This document shows, one piece after another, positions 12,909 to 24,765 of a DNA stretch of 64,000 bases (its first letter is position 1; every line of letters starts with the position of its first letter). The stretch is from Chrysomallon squamiferum. Taxonomy: Eukaryota > Mollusca > Gastropoda > Neomphalida > Peltospiridae. Location: the NCBI GenBank assembly GCA_012295275.1, contig CM022667.1:21064910-21128909 (forward strand), written 5' to 3'. Below the pieces are notes generated by a model that had not been told where the DNA came from, did not search any database, and was given only the letters and a program-made list of their open reading frames with translations. Position numbers and translations under genes: made by a program.

Positions 12909-14083
12909 AACATGAAATGTCTGTGAATGGAATCAAATTATGATTACTTCGAAAATAAAAGAATGAAGCAATACAAGAAGTATTTACAAAGATTTATATT
13001 TTTATTTTATTTTTCATATTTTTGAGCTTGCTTTGGAAAGTTAATGATTTCAAGGGAGGTAATTTGTGGTGGTTGTGTTCCGTATTGTAACCAGTCTTAG
13101 CTTGACTTAACGTTAGGTTGATTTTAGCCTACATTCAGTTTATTCTGCTAAATAATTGCATACGTTTTCATAAAAATGTTCTCATGGTTATCTGGAGAAA
13201 ACTAAATAAAATAAAAGCCGATGAAAATGAATAGAAAAAGCTTTTTGCCGAGGGCCTGATAAATTGGCAGTTGAAAGTTGCCAGAAGTCGGTCTCAAATG
13301 GTCGCATATCGAAAGTGTATAGTCATCAGTAAATTGATAATGCCTTTGAGACGTACAAACTGAAATACAGTTAGCTGTATAAACATGTTGCTTTGATAGG
13401 TTTAGTCTAGAGAACCATGTTTTTTTACTGTATCAAGTTTGCATCCAATTGACAAACACTGCTAATTATTAGTATCTAAAAGCAAATCGATTGTTACCAG
13501 TCTGGAAACAAAGACATGTTCAGTAGCATCCTACTCTTCTCGACTAACCTAAATCCTTTTCTGCAAGAAGCCAACTCCACCCCAGCACCATATCATGTTC
13601 ACTGTTGTGTGCCACATGATGTAGATGGTGCTTAACAAAGTTTATATTCTTCACAAAGCTTGTCCTTGTTAATTTTTACTCTTTTATTCGTAGAAAATTC
13701 TAGAGAACAATGCCTAATCTGTTTATATAATTTTTCATATTGTTTTATACTTATTTTCTTCTTGTTCCAATGGAGAAATCTTATTTATTAAGAAATGAAA
13801 TACATGAGTTAACACGCACACAAAAATAGCGATATAGATATGCTACACGCTATAAATGGATCTATTCCTCGAGCAGCTATCAATGGCGTAAGCATAGATC
13901 GATCGCGAACAAATTACACGGAATGTTTTTCCCATTCATAAGATAACAATTTAACTGAAAATGGGAATTGTTATAAATTAACTTTATTTATGTATAACCT
14001 GGTTATCACATCAAATATAATCTTAGTTAATGTTTGTTTTAAATAATGAACTTTTAAATAGCTTTTCTTATTTCCAACCGCAG

Positions 14084-14344
14084 ATGACTAATAGGATGCT
14101 TTGGGTTAACAGAACCCAATCACTAATTGATCCTGGATCAGTTGAATCCACAGCCATGTATGACTATCAAAGAAAGTTTTATTCTGAATGGAACAAAAAC
14201 ATGGGGAAAATAATTGAAATCTTTTTTTTTTTTATGTACATATTTTTACCACTAGATTTGTATTTTGTTATCGATATTAGATTTTGTTCAGTCTTATCTT
14301 TCAGTATAATTTCAAATAATATTTACATTGTTTTTCATATTTAA
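14084..14344 (+). CDS. Possible short exon, function unknown
   Basis: The sequence TTCCAACCGCAG before the ATG at 14084 is a good splice acceptor. The following 45 codons have balanced, protein-like composition (for example SLIDPGSVESTAMYDYQRKF) before the frame runs into a poly-T tract and hydrophobic low-complexity sequence. No donor is obvious after the good segment, which ends near 14215. It may be an exon of an unseen plus-strand gene or a decayed fragment. No family is recognised. Confidence 0.25.
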   Translation: MTNRMLWVNRTQSLIDPGSVESTAMYDYQRKFYSEWNKNMGKIIEIFFFFMYIFLPLDLYFVIDIRFCSVLSFSIISNNIYIVFHI

Positions 14345-15655
14345 GTAAATATATTAGATAATTCTTTCTCTCAATAGTCGCTAAACCATTTCTCCATATT
14401 TAATATTTGTCGAAAATATGACAAAAATATTTACTGATATATTTTTTTAATTCAAACTCCATTCAGTAAATCGCCCAGTTATAAATAATTACACAGATGA
14501 TCAATCAAGTTCAGACAATGGTATCTTATGACGTTTTTCCTTATAATATAAGATTAATGATGACTATGCTGAGTTGATAAAAGCAAAATACTTTGTGTGT
14601 GTGTGTGTTTATGTTTGTGTGTTAGAGAGATAGTTTACAGAAGCACAGATTAAAGGCTAGATTCTATGATGTGAGTATTAGAAATAAGTATATGTGTAAG
14701 AGAGAGAGAGAGAGGGATATGAAATATTAGAAATAAGTACGTGTGTGTGTGTGCGGTTGCTATGTAAACGCACGTCAATTTCTTTTTGCTAAAAATGGGG
14801 TTACCAATGCAGTCCGATCGCCTCGAAGCTCTTAGTTTTCCTGTTGTTTTTTTCTTTTTAAGAATAACAACTATGTTATAAGTTTACATGCATAAATAAT
14901 TTTATTTTATTTTATCTTACATTTAATATTTTACTCTTTTTTATATTTATTTGTTTATATAAAATGGCTGACATGGCTTTTATAATAAAAAGTAAATACA
15001 AATCATAATATCGATTATTGTTTTAGAAAATTTGTTCTAGCTTTTGATTTAGTCATATAATTTAATATAATTTACTTGATCCTTTGTTGTTGTTTTTGGT
15101 GTAGGAATAAGCATTCTTGACATTTAAAAACATATTCTTATTTAATAACTTATATTTTATACAATTTGGAACAATATTTGTTTGCACCATCATACAAAAA
15201 CATGTGACAAAATAAATATCGTATATTTATAATTACAATAATAAACGTTTATTTCAGGGCACTAATCTTGTTACAACTTGTAGCAATCTTATTTGTAGTT
15301 AAGAACCTGATAGTCTACTGCATCATTGCAGGCAAATTAATATTAATTATCTTTCATAAGAAATAGAGAATACGTCTAAAATACGCACGCACGCACACAT
15401 ACACACAGAGATATAAATATACCTATTGTCACACATATATCCTCTCTCACATCAATAAAACACTTATTCTAACACTTTTTTATTTCATTATTCTTTTTAA
15501 AATTTATTTAATTTTATTATTATTATTCTTTTTAAAATTTATTTTGAATTTTGTTTCTTGTTTTTTATTTTTATTTAGGCTATCAAAATTTGGCCGTTGC
15601 TGTCGTCATTCTGGACATTTTGTTCCTTACAGGCAACTGTAAATATCAACTACTT
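14345..15655. other. Non-coding, AT-rich with short GT and GA microsatellites
   Basis: Contains (GT)n near 14595 and 14740, (GA)n at 14699-14715 and AT-rich sequence. No gene is seen. Confidence 0.55.
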
Positions 15656-15659
15656 TCTT

Positions 15660-16215
15660 AGGTTAGGGTTATGGTTAGGGTATCGGTTTGGGTTAGAGTT
15701 ATGGTTATGGTTATGATCAGGGTTAGTAGGTGTTAGCATTAGAATTAAGTTTTACGACGTATGATTAGGGCTAGAGATTCGGTTAGGGTTAGGGTTATGG
15801 CAAGGGTAAGGGTTAGGCTTAGGGCTAGTGTTAGGTTTAGGGTTAGTGTTAGTGTTAAATTTAGGTTTATTATGAGTTTAATGATCATGCGCAAAACAGT
15901 TTTACGATGAGAATTAGACATGGTATTAGTATAAGAATTAAGTTTAGTCCCTTACATTTACGTTTACAGTTAAATTAGGTTTAGGGCTTAGGGTTAGGGT
16001 TATTTAAATTTTATTATCAGTGTTACGACAATGTGCAAAATAATTTTTGGGTTTTTGATTAGAAGCCGCCTTAGCGTCAGAATTAGATTTAGAAGTTGAG
16101 CTAGGGTTAGGGTTAGGCTCAGGTTTATGATAATGTGCAAACTAATTTAGGGTCAGGGTTAGAAATAGTTTTAGAATGAAGGTCAGACACTTTTTTAAGA
16201 GTCAGAGTTAGGGTT
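15660..16215 (+). repeat. Degenerate telomere-like repeat, TTAGGG orientation
   Basis: GGTTAGGGTT-type hexamers and variants (GTTATGG, GTTAGTG) are interspersed with a second recurring segment containing TTTAAATTTTATTATCAG and GTGCAAAATAATTT. The G-rich strand is the plus strand throughout. The order is loose and mutated, as in an old interstitial telomeric or subtelomeric satellite. Confidence 0.8.
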
Positions 16216-16219
16216 ATCA

Positions 16220-16665
16220 TCAGACTCATAATAACCTCCAAATAACCCTCACCCTAACCCTAACGTAACGTAAATTCGAGTAGTGACCCTCAAATTATTT
16301 TGCACATTATCATAATAAAATTTAAATAACCATAACTCTAACCGTTTCATTAGCTCAACTTCTATACCTAATCATACTGAAGTCACGAACATTCATTCTT
16401 ACCATAACGCTATTTCCAATCGTATTTTCACATAATCATAACACTCAAAATAGAATTTAAATAATCCTCACTCTAACCCTAACCCTAACCCAGACTCTAT
16501 TCCTAACTCTAACCCTAAGCTTAATGAGGTAGTTAAACTTCACTCTAATCCTAACACTAGTACTAATAAACCCAGATTATCATTAGACTCATAATAAACT
16601 TTAAATAACACTCACACTAAGACTAACACTAACCCTAACTCTGACCTTAGCTCAACTTCTAAATC
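16220..16665 (-). repeat. Degenerate telomere-like repeat, CCCTAA orientation
   Basis: The same satellite in the opposite orientation: CCCTAACCCTAA blocks alternate with TTTTGCACATTATCATAA followed by AAATTTAAATAACC, the reverse complement of the companion segment to the left. The switch lies near 16215-16230. Confidence 0.8.
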
Positions 16666-16917
16666 TAATCATACTCGAGTCCTCAATATTAATTGTTCCG
16701 GTAACAATTAAAATGTTCGTGGTGATGTTGTTAACTTCATTATTGCATTCATCAGTATTATCAATATTACTATTTTGATTATTATCGTAAAAATTATTAC
16801 TGTTGTTACTATTAATTTATTTCATTTCATTTTAATTATTGTTTGAAAACCAAATATTTTTAGTTTTCAGTTTTTATTAATTTGTTCTTCACTAAATGTA
16901 CAGGCATCTCTGTTTAC

Positions 16918-19440
16918 CATTTAAGTGATGTCCGTCCTTCTCCTGCACTATTCTTAAGCAGAAGATACATGTGTAGATTCTCCTCTTCATTTTCCTCTTC
17001 TCATCCTGAGAAAACAAACTGTAGAAATGTCAGTATTTCATTTGACAATCTATAAATCAAATAAAAGAAATAATTCCATCATTACAAGTGTTACCCTTTT
17101 TATTATCATCATCATTATAACACTTATTCACTTTGATGATGAAGATGTTCGCGGTGAAGTTGTTGTTCTTGTTGTTATTCATATTAATATTATCATTTTC
17201 AGTACTTCTGCCTTTATTGTTTTTACTATTGTTGTTGTTATTATCATTTTATTTTATTTTATTTGATCTTATCTCACTTCTTTTAGTTACTTTTTATGAA
17301 GCCAATACTTTTATTTTTTATTAATCTTCTTCGAAAAATATACAGGCATTTCTCTTTACCATTCAGATGATGTCTCTCTCCTGCAGCACTCTTTCACCTT
17401 CTTCACCTATGGGACCTACGGATTATAAAGCAGAACATGCATGTGTAGACATCAGTATTAAGAGTCTGATGCCTACGTTAAAATGAATACAATCCCACAC
17501 AAATGCCGGCAAAACCCAAAAAATGAAAAACCCATTCCTGACTTCATCCATGTAATCCTGTCTTCATTTTCCTCGTCATCCTGTGAAAACAAATCCAAAA
17601 ATTGTCAGTATTTCATTTAAAAAACATTGAAACAAATCCAAAATTAATTCCATCATTACTATTACTCTTATTATTACAATCATATTATTGTTCTTACATT
17701 CTCTTTTATGATGATGATGTTTTTAATTATCTTTAATACTGTCATTATCACTACTTTCACTATTGATATTATTTTTGTTAGTATTAATATTACTATTAAT
17801 TTGTTTCATTTTATTTTAATTCCTTTTGGTAAAAACTAAATATTTTTATTTTTCACTTTTTATTAATTTGTTCTCTACAAAATGTACAGGCATCTCTGTT
17901 TACCATTTAGGTGATGTCCGTCCTTCTCCTGCACCATTCTTAAGCAGAAGATGCATGTGTAGATTCTCCTCTTCATTTTCCTCTTCTAAACCTGAGAAAA
18001 CAAACCGTAGAAATGTCAGTGTTTCATTTAACAAACTTTAAAACAAATCCAATAGTAATTCCATCATTACTAGTGTTAAATTCTTTACTTTCATCATCAT
18101 GTTAATTGTCATTATTCCTTTTGATGATGATGTTAATATAATTGTTCTTGATAACTTTATTATTATGATTATCAGTAGTATAACTTTTATTATTTTTATT
18201 AATATTAATTAATTTGTTTTATTTTAATTTCTTTTTTGCAAAAAACTAAATATTTTTAGTTTTCAGTTTTTATTAATTTGTTCTTCACTAAATGTACAGG
18301 CATTTCTGTTTACCGTTTCGGTGATTTCCTTCTCCTGCACTATTCTTAAGCAGAAGATGCATGTGTAGATTCTCCTCTTCATTTTCCTCTTCTCATCCTG
18401 AGAAAACAAACTGTAGAAATGTCAGTATTTCATTTGACAAACTTTAAAAGAAATCCAATAGTAATTCCATCATTACCATCATCATGATAATTCTTATTAT
18501 TCGTTTTGATGATGTTGATGTCGATGATGTTGATGTCATTGTTGTTATTGATAACTTCATTATTTTCATCTTTAGCATTATCACTATTACTATTTTGACT
18601 ATTATTGTAAGAATTATTACTATTATTACTATTAATTTATTTCATTTTATTTTGATTATGTTTTGTAAAGCAAATATTTTTATTTTTCACTTTTTATTAA
18701 CTTGTTCTTCACAAAATGTACAGGCATCTCTGTTTACCATTTAGATGACATCTTTCTCCTGCACCATTCTTAAGCAGAACTTGCATGTGTAGACATCAAT
18801 ATGCCTACGTTAAAATGTATACACTGCAACTGAAATGCCTGAAATCCAAGGAAAATGTCTTCATCTGTGTATTCCTGTCTTCATTTTCCTCTTATCATCC
18901 TGTGAAAATAAATCCAAAAAATGTCAGTATTTCATTTAACAAACACTGAAACAAATACAAAATTAATTCCATCATTACTAGTATTAGTTTATTGTTATAA
19001 TCATATTATTGTTCTTACATTCTCTTTGATGATGATGATGTTTTTAATTAACTTTAATAGTGTCATCATCACTACTATCACTATTAATATTATTTTTATT
19101 AGTATTAATATTACTATTAATTTGTTTCATTTTATTTTAATTGCTTTTTGTAAAGCAAATATTTTTATTTTTCACTTTTTATGAATTTCTTCCTCTCAAA
19201 ATGTACGGACATCTCTTTCTGCCAGTTGGGTGATGTGTTTCTCCTGCTGCATACTTACACATGTAGACATCAGTATTTCTACATTAAAATGGATACACTC
19301 AATCCCAAATGCCAGAAATCCAAGGAAAATGAGGCACCCATTGCTGACTTCATCTGTGGGTTGTGGTCTTCATTTTCCTCTTCTCATCCTATGAAAAGAA
19401 GCCAAACAAATGTCAGTATTTCATTTAGCAAACATTAAAA
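16918..19440 (-). repeat. Six-copy tandem array of a decayed exon-like unit
   Basis: Six units of about 410-540 bp begin (plus strand) near 16895, 17337, 17880, 18290, 18715 and 19197 with the shared core TGTACAGGCATCTCTGTTTA. Read on the minus strand, each has an acceptor (TTTCTCAG, TTTTCACAG or TTTTCATAG) followed by a GATGAGAAGAGGAAAATGAA-type start; most then have a donor G|GTAAAC. Exon-like spans are 16918-17005, 17360-17580, 17904-17991, 18314-18397, 18738-18899 and about 19215-19388. One frame gives EENEEENLHMHLLLKNSAGE-like peptides. Others are broken by stops, so most copies are probably decayed. Between the units lie TTA/ATT-rich spacers. This may be an amplified exon of a minus-strand gene or a satellite that captured an exon. 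Confidence 0.6.
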
Positions 19441-19849
19441 TAAAAGAAAATTAATTCCATTATTGCTTGTTTTACTTGTTATTCTGTTAATTGAAATGAT
19501 GGTGATGTTGTAGTTTTTACTGTTGTTACTTTATGATTTGTGACTGTATGGATTATTATCATCATCATCATCATCCTCTTTATAGCATTTCCTCCTGAAG
19601 ATTTAAAGTATGGTGATCCTGAGTAGTATTTGAATAATGTGTGTTGGTATATATTCAGTGTTGTTTAATCACTGTTCATTCAAAAAAAATAAAAAAAAAT
19701 AAAAAAGAAACATTCTTTTTTTGTATCTTATAAATATAATTATACAAATTTTTACAAGAACAATTTGAGATTAGAGATAACTTATTTTTATGACTTTCGT
19801 GCTTACATTTATTTATTTTACTTTAAATAAGTTTTAACTGCTTCATAGT

Positions 19850-21130
19850 TAAATGTTTATTTCAGAACATTGGTTTTTTGTTTCTGTACTGGTTCTTGTA
19901 GAAACCAACATCCTCTCCACTAAATTATCAGCTACAATCTTGCAGTTTTCCAATTCAGCATTTCCTACTGGTAATTTAGTCTTCACTCTGAAAAATGACG
20001 AAACATTGTATAAAACTTTAGATATCAGATAATAAATACAATTAAAAGAAAATTTAATTTTGAACTCTAGATATCAACAACCAATTCTGAAAATTTAAAC
20101 AAACTTTCATTTACTTTTTGCTACATGTTTTTCACATTATTGTTACTATTACTTTTTTTTTTTTTTTTTCATTTAGTCTTATGTAACTATAAATCCAAAA
20201 TTGCTGATTCTGCAAAGGTATGTTTTCATTTCACAGATGTTAGAAAGCTAATCTGAGATGTGTACTATAATTGTGAGAAAATAACGTATTATTTTACTTT
20301 GTTACAAATCTTTTGGTTTTTTATTTTTTTTAATGTTTTAGATTTTTATATCTCATTGCAAAATATTTATTATTTTATTTCACAAACTCTTATAATTTTA
20401 ATGTTCTATTTCTTTACATATTCTATGTGACTTGAATTAAAAAATACTTTAATCCAAATATATACATGTTGATAATCCTGTGAAAAATTTATCAAAAATG
20501 TAAATAATAATTTAGTATGAATATATTTAGTTCTTAACTTGATGTAAAAAACTGTATTTGCTTTACTCTTACTAATTATTACTGTTGTCATCATTGTTGT
20601 TGTTGTTATTCTTTTTAACATTGTTATTATTATTATTATTAGTATTACTAGTATTATTTGTTGTTGTTCTTGTTCTTAGTATTACTACTGTTTAACTGTT
20701 TCTGATGTTCTGTTTTAAAGAAAGTCCAACTGAAGAGAGCAGGAAATTTCACAAAGCAGGCAATAAGAAATAAATTTCATGAAAACAATGAATGGATAAA
20801 CAGCAGACCTGTTACTAACATCCACTGATATAACAACTAGTTATGTTTAATTACTCCATGGATTTGGGGCAAGTCTGTTAAAGATATTGGGAGCAGCCAG
20901 CCTCTAACATGTCTGCCATATTTTCAAGTCACATTTATCAGTAACAGTCTTTTAAACATTACAGCAGTGTAATATTAGTAACAGGTCTTACTGATTCACA
21001 GAAATATCAATAATATCACAGGCAGAGTAATATTTATTGATATCTTTCCCATTTACATAACTTATAATTTCATTATGTACCTGCTTGTCACATCTCCTTT
21101 TCTTGAGCTGACTATAACATTATATTTTAT
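19850..21130 (-). repeat. Duplicated block, copy A, with terminal-exon-like segment
   Basis: Copy A of a block repeated near 22080-23560. On the minus strand an acceptor TTTTTCAG at about 19989 precedes an open frame of about 45 codons ending in a stop near 19860, with the core NAELENCKIVADNLVERM. Near 20165-20260 lies a decayed second exon-like piece. From 20740 to 21070 the sequence is nearly identical to 23240-23545. It is non-coding as it stands unless the terminal exon is used. Confidence 0.55.
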
Positions 21131-21403
21131 TTTACAGAATGAGAAAGGACTGGTTCAATCTTTTCTATAAAGACATTTTTAGTAAGCTGAATATTATCAT
21201 GAATAACACTACATAAAATTTTCACTTTTATATTTACCTATTTTCATTTTTCATTCTTTCACAGGATTATGAAACAAGTTTTAAATTAAACATGAAAAGC
21301 TAGTAAGTAACTCTTATTCCAATAAACAAAGAAAAACATTCATTCTAAACTAATTTTAAAGATATTCAAAACAACTGTTATTTATTTATTTATTTATAAT
21401 TTT

Positions 21404-21441
<38 letters not shown>

Positions 21442-22075
21442 TGTGAAAGGCATGTAAATTAAGTTATCCAAATTATTTTTATGTTGCTGAAATATCTTTG
21501 ACATTTTTTTATCCTATTTTCATTATGTGCCTGCAAAAATAAAGAAATTCAAACTTATTTCAAAAATCCTACTACACATTTCCTAATTGCATTAAACTGT
21601 ATTATTGATTATACAATTCCTAAGTTATATTCAGATGGAAATGTGAAGAAATTCTTTACTGTGTCTTGTGTTATTGTGTGTTTGCATGTTTTGTGTCATT
21701 TAAGAGTGCAGTGTATGTGTTTTGTATGATACATTTATTTATGTTTATCTGGTTTGTGTGTGGGAAACTTGTGTGTTGTATGCGCAACACATAACAGAAA
21801 TAGCACAAACACAAAACACACTGAGCTATCTTGTGCTGTGCATGTCAGATTTGTGTCTGGTGTCTGTGTGCGTGTATGTTTCTATATCTCTCCATATTTT
21901 GTGGGTATGTGTGTTATTTTTTCTGTATGTTTCTGTACGTGTATGTGGCTCATTGGTTTGTGTGGTTTTAAGTACTCTATATTTACATTTAGTCAGGTTT
22001 AATCACTATTAATAAAATAAATTAATTTTGTTTGTGACTATACAAGTTTTTTAAGTATACAGTTTGAGTTTATAG
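21131..22075. other. Non-coding, poly-T and TG-rich
   Basis: Contains a long poly-T tract at 21409-21440 and a TG-rich stretch at 21655-21965. Similar TG-rich stretches accompany the LINE-derived copies near 36220-36350 and 37180-37540. The open frames here are low-complexity artefacts. Confidence 0.5.
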
Positions 22076-22079
22076 ATGA

Positions 22080-23760
22080 GTCATTTTTATAAATTTCTTT
22101 CCTTTCATTCATTTTAATTTATATAAGTTTTCTCTGAATCATTACTTAACTTGGGTAACAAAAGAAATCCAATCCTCTCCACTAAATCACCAGTTGCAGT
22201 CTTCCAGTTTTCCAAGACACCATTTCCTCCGTTTAAATGAGGATTTACATGTGACTATGAAAAAAGAACAAACAGTGTATGAAAGTTTAGATATGTGATA
22301 ATAAATATTAATAAAAGAAAATTTAATTTCATACTTAACGTAACCAATTTAATATGTTTTACAAGAACCAGTTCTTAATAATTTTGTATATATTTAGTTG
22401 TTTGTAGACATTTTCATTATTATTATCATCATTATTACTACTGTTATTATTGATGTTGTTGTTTTAAGTAATTAAAAATCCAAAATTGTTGATATTTTTG
22501 CCAAGGCATCCTTGTAATATTTTTGTCACATCTGAAAACTGCTAAGCTTTCATTTCCAGATGATGTTCTTCGTCTGCTAAATAAAGAACATAGCATTATG
22601 AATAAAACAAATCCCAAGAAGTATTTTATAACTCTCACAAATTAATTTTCACTATTTGTTACTTTTTATTTTTTATTTAATTTTTACTATTTAGATTTTG
22701 AAATTAACTGAGATATAATTATTATTTGTTTTATTTCAAAACATTTTTAATTTTTTGACATTCAATTTCTTTACAGGCAGTTTACTTGAATTTAAAAAAA
22801 AATTATTCCAATTATTTACATGCTGATAATTCTGTGAAAGATTTAATTAAGTGCAAATAATAATTTAAGTAAATTTATATTTAAAAACATATTTAAAGTA
22901 ATAATAATAATAATAATAAAAAATTTCATAATGTACAAGACAGATTCAGTTGCTACAGTTTATTTTCTAAATCTCTGCTCTCCTTTAAATAATTAGATAT
23001 AATAATCAAGCTGGATAAATCTAAATCTACTAATTACTACAAATTAAACATATTTTTTTAAATCTTAGTGATTTTAGATGAAAGGAATGTTATGTATCAG
23101 ACCAGCTCAAAACAATGATATTTGATGATGGATTGTAATGAATGATATAAAAAATCTTAGTATTAAGAGGTTTGAACATGTTCCTCATTTTTTTCTTTTT
23201 TTTTTTTTTAACTTTTTAAACAGATATCCATTCCAAGAAAAAGGAAATTTGACAAAGCAGGAAATGAAAGAAATTAACTTTATGAATGGATAAACAGCAG
23301 ACCTGATACTAACATCCACTGATATAACAACTAGTTATGTTTAATTACTCCATGGATTTGGGGCAAGTCTGTTAAAGATATTGGGAGCAGCCAGCCTCTA
23401 ACATGTCTGCCATATTTTCAAGTCACATTTATTAGTATCAGTCTTTTAAAGATTACAGCAGTGTAATATTAGTAACAGGTCTTACTGATTCTCAGAAATA
23501 TCAATAATATCACAGGCAGAGCAATATTTATTATCTTTCCCATTTACATAACTTTTCAAACAAAACATACAAGAATAAAAGTCTTTTACAAGTTACAGTG
23601 GTGTAATATCAGTAACAAGTCTGACTGAAATATCAATAATATCACAGGCAGAGCAAATTATTTATGTCTTATCGATTTATACCACTTTTAAAATTTTAAA
23701 ATATTTAATTTCATAATATCCCTGCTTGTCATTTCTCCTTTCCAGCAGCCGGAATTAAAT
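22080..23760 (-). repeat. Duplicated block, copy B, with two exon-like segments
   Basis: Matches copy A: CTCTCCACTAAATCACCAG at 22176 corresponds to 19912, and the 23240-23545 segment is nearly identical to 20740-21070 (offset about 2.49 kb). On the minus strand a segment after TTCTTTATTTAG near 22575 begins DEEHHLEMKA and then meets a stop; a related, more open copy lies at about 36950-37045. The 23450-23560 part is repeated again at 23580-23690. Confidence 0.55.
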
Positions 23761-24107
23761 GTGTTGCTTTTGAAATTATGATAGAAAGAAAGTGTTAATA
23801 AAAATTAAATAAATTGTAACTAATAATACAGCTGTTTAATCTATTTTTAAGTACTTTCCTGTATTATAAATAAATGCAACTGTAGTTTTAAAGCAATAAG
23901 TAATTTAGCTCAGTCTGGTTTGAGGTTTTGCCTCAGCTGTTTCATAGCTGGTGTACTTTTAATCTTAATTAATCTGACGAAATATTTAAAAGAAAATAAG
24001 TTCATTAATTACACCACTTATTTAGATTTAAGACAGCTATCAGTACTTATCTCAAATGAACGCTGTTGTTATATGTTTTTTTATTATTGTTATTGTTATT
24101 ATTATTA

Positions 24108-24156
<49 letters not shown>

Positions 24157-24765
24157 TTTTCATTAAATGACCTCTGTCACTTTTGTTTATGTACTTATCT
24201 TATTTTGGTTTATCTGCGTTTTTTTCTTCCTTCTTGTGAAAACGTCTGCTGGTTTATGGAAGAATCTTCATTCTAGAATTCATAGTGAAATGAAAACAAA
24301 TTATCTTTTGTAAGTCAAATGCAATGATACAGAGAATGTTGATATCTGGGTTTACTTTGTTGAGGTTGAGTGAATCCAAAAAGTTTCAGTCCCATTCAAC
24401 TGACGAATTCTTGTCCTGACTGACTGTCCTGACTGTAAAACAATTCATGTTATTTTCAGTGAATGCGTCGTCACGCTTCTCACGTGCTACAACATATCAC
24501 TGTGGATTCGTAATATAATAAAATACCATCAGAGGAAAGCTAGTTAAAGCATTAATTATAAAGAACACACCAGGCTGTCACCAAAATACCCAGAAACGTC
24601 TTGATAATAATAATAAGAGTTTTATGCTCAAGAGTTATTAAAATGTTAGTAAAAATTAAATTCCTCCCTACTTCCCATAGCACTATAGTTAAGCTTTCCT
24701 GGTTATATCAAAAATACTTTGTGTCTCAAGAATTTTATATGCAGCAGAAATTGTTCATTTTATGC
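23761..24765. other. Non-coding with (TTA)n tract
   Basis: AT-rich sequence with a (TTA)n run at about 24085-24150. No gene is seen. Confidence 0.55.

Larger units (their letters stand above)
10816..14080. other. Intergenic microsatellite-rich stretch
   Basis: The stretch holds (AC)n at 11069-11101, (TC)n followed by (AC)n at 11161-11220, TTA-rich repeats at 12300-12395 and a long (AAAT)n run at 12850-12908. The region around 11640-11960 is less AT-rich and has CpGs, so it may include the promoter of the gene starting at 10815. No coding exon is recognised. Confidence 0.55.

Noticed and set aside
17027-19184. Ile/Val/Thr-rich plus-strand frames in the tandem array
   Set aside because: Arise from ATT/ATC-rich spacers; the conserved parts of the units are open on the minus strand instead.
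21722-22012. 96-codon plus-strand frame
   Set aside because: TG-rich low-complexity stretch giving Val/Cys/Leu-rich peptides in two frames.
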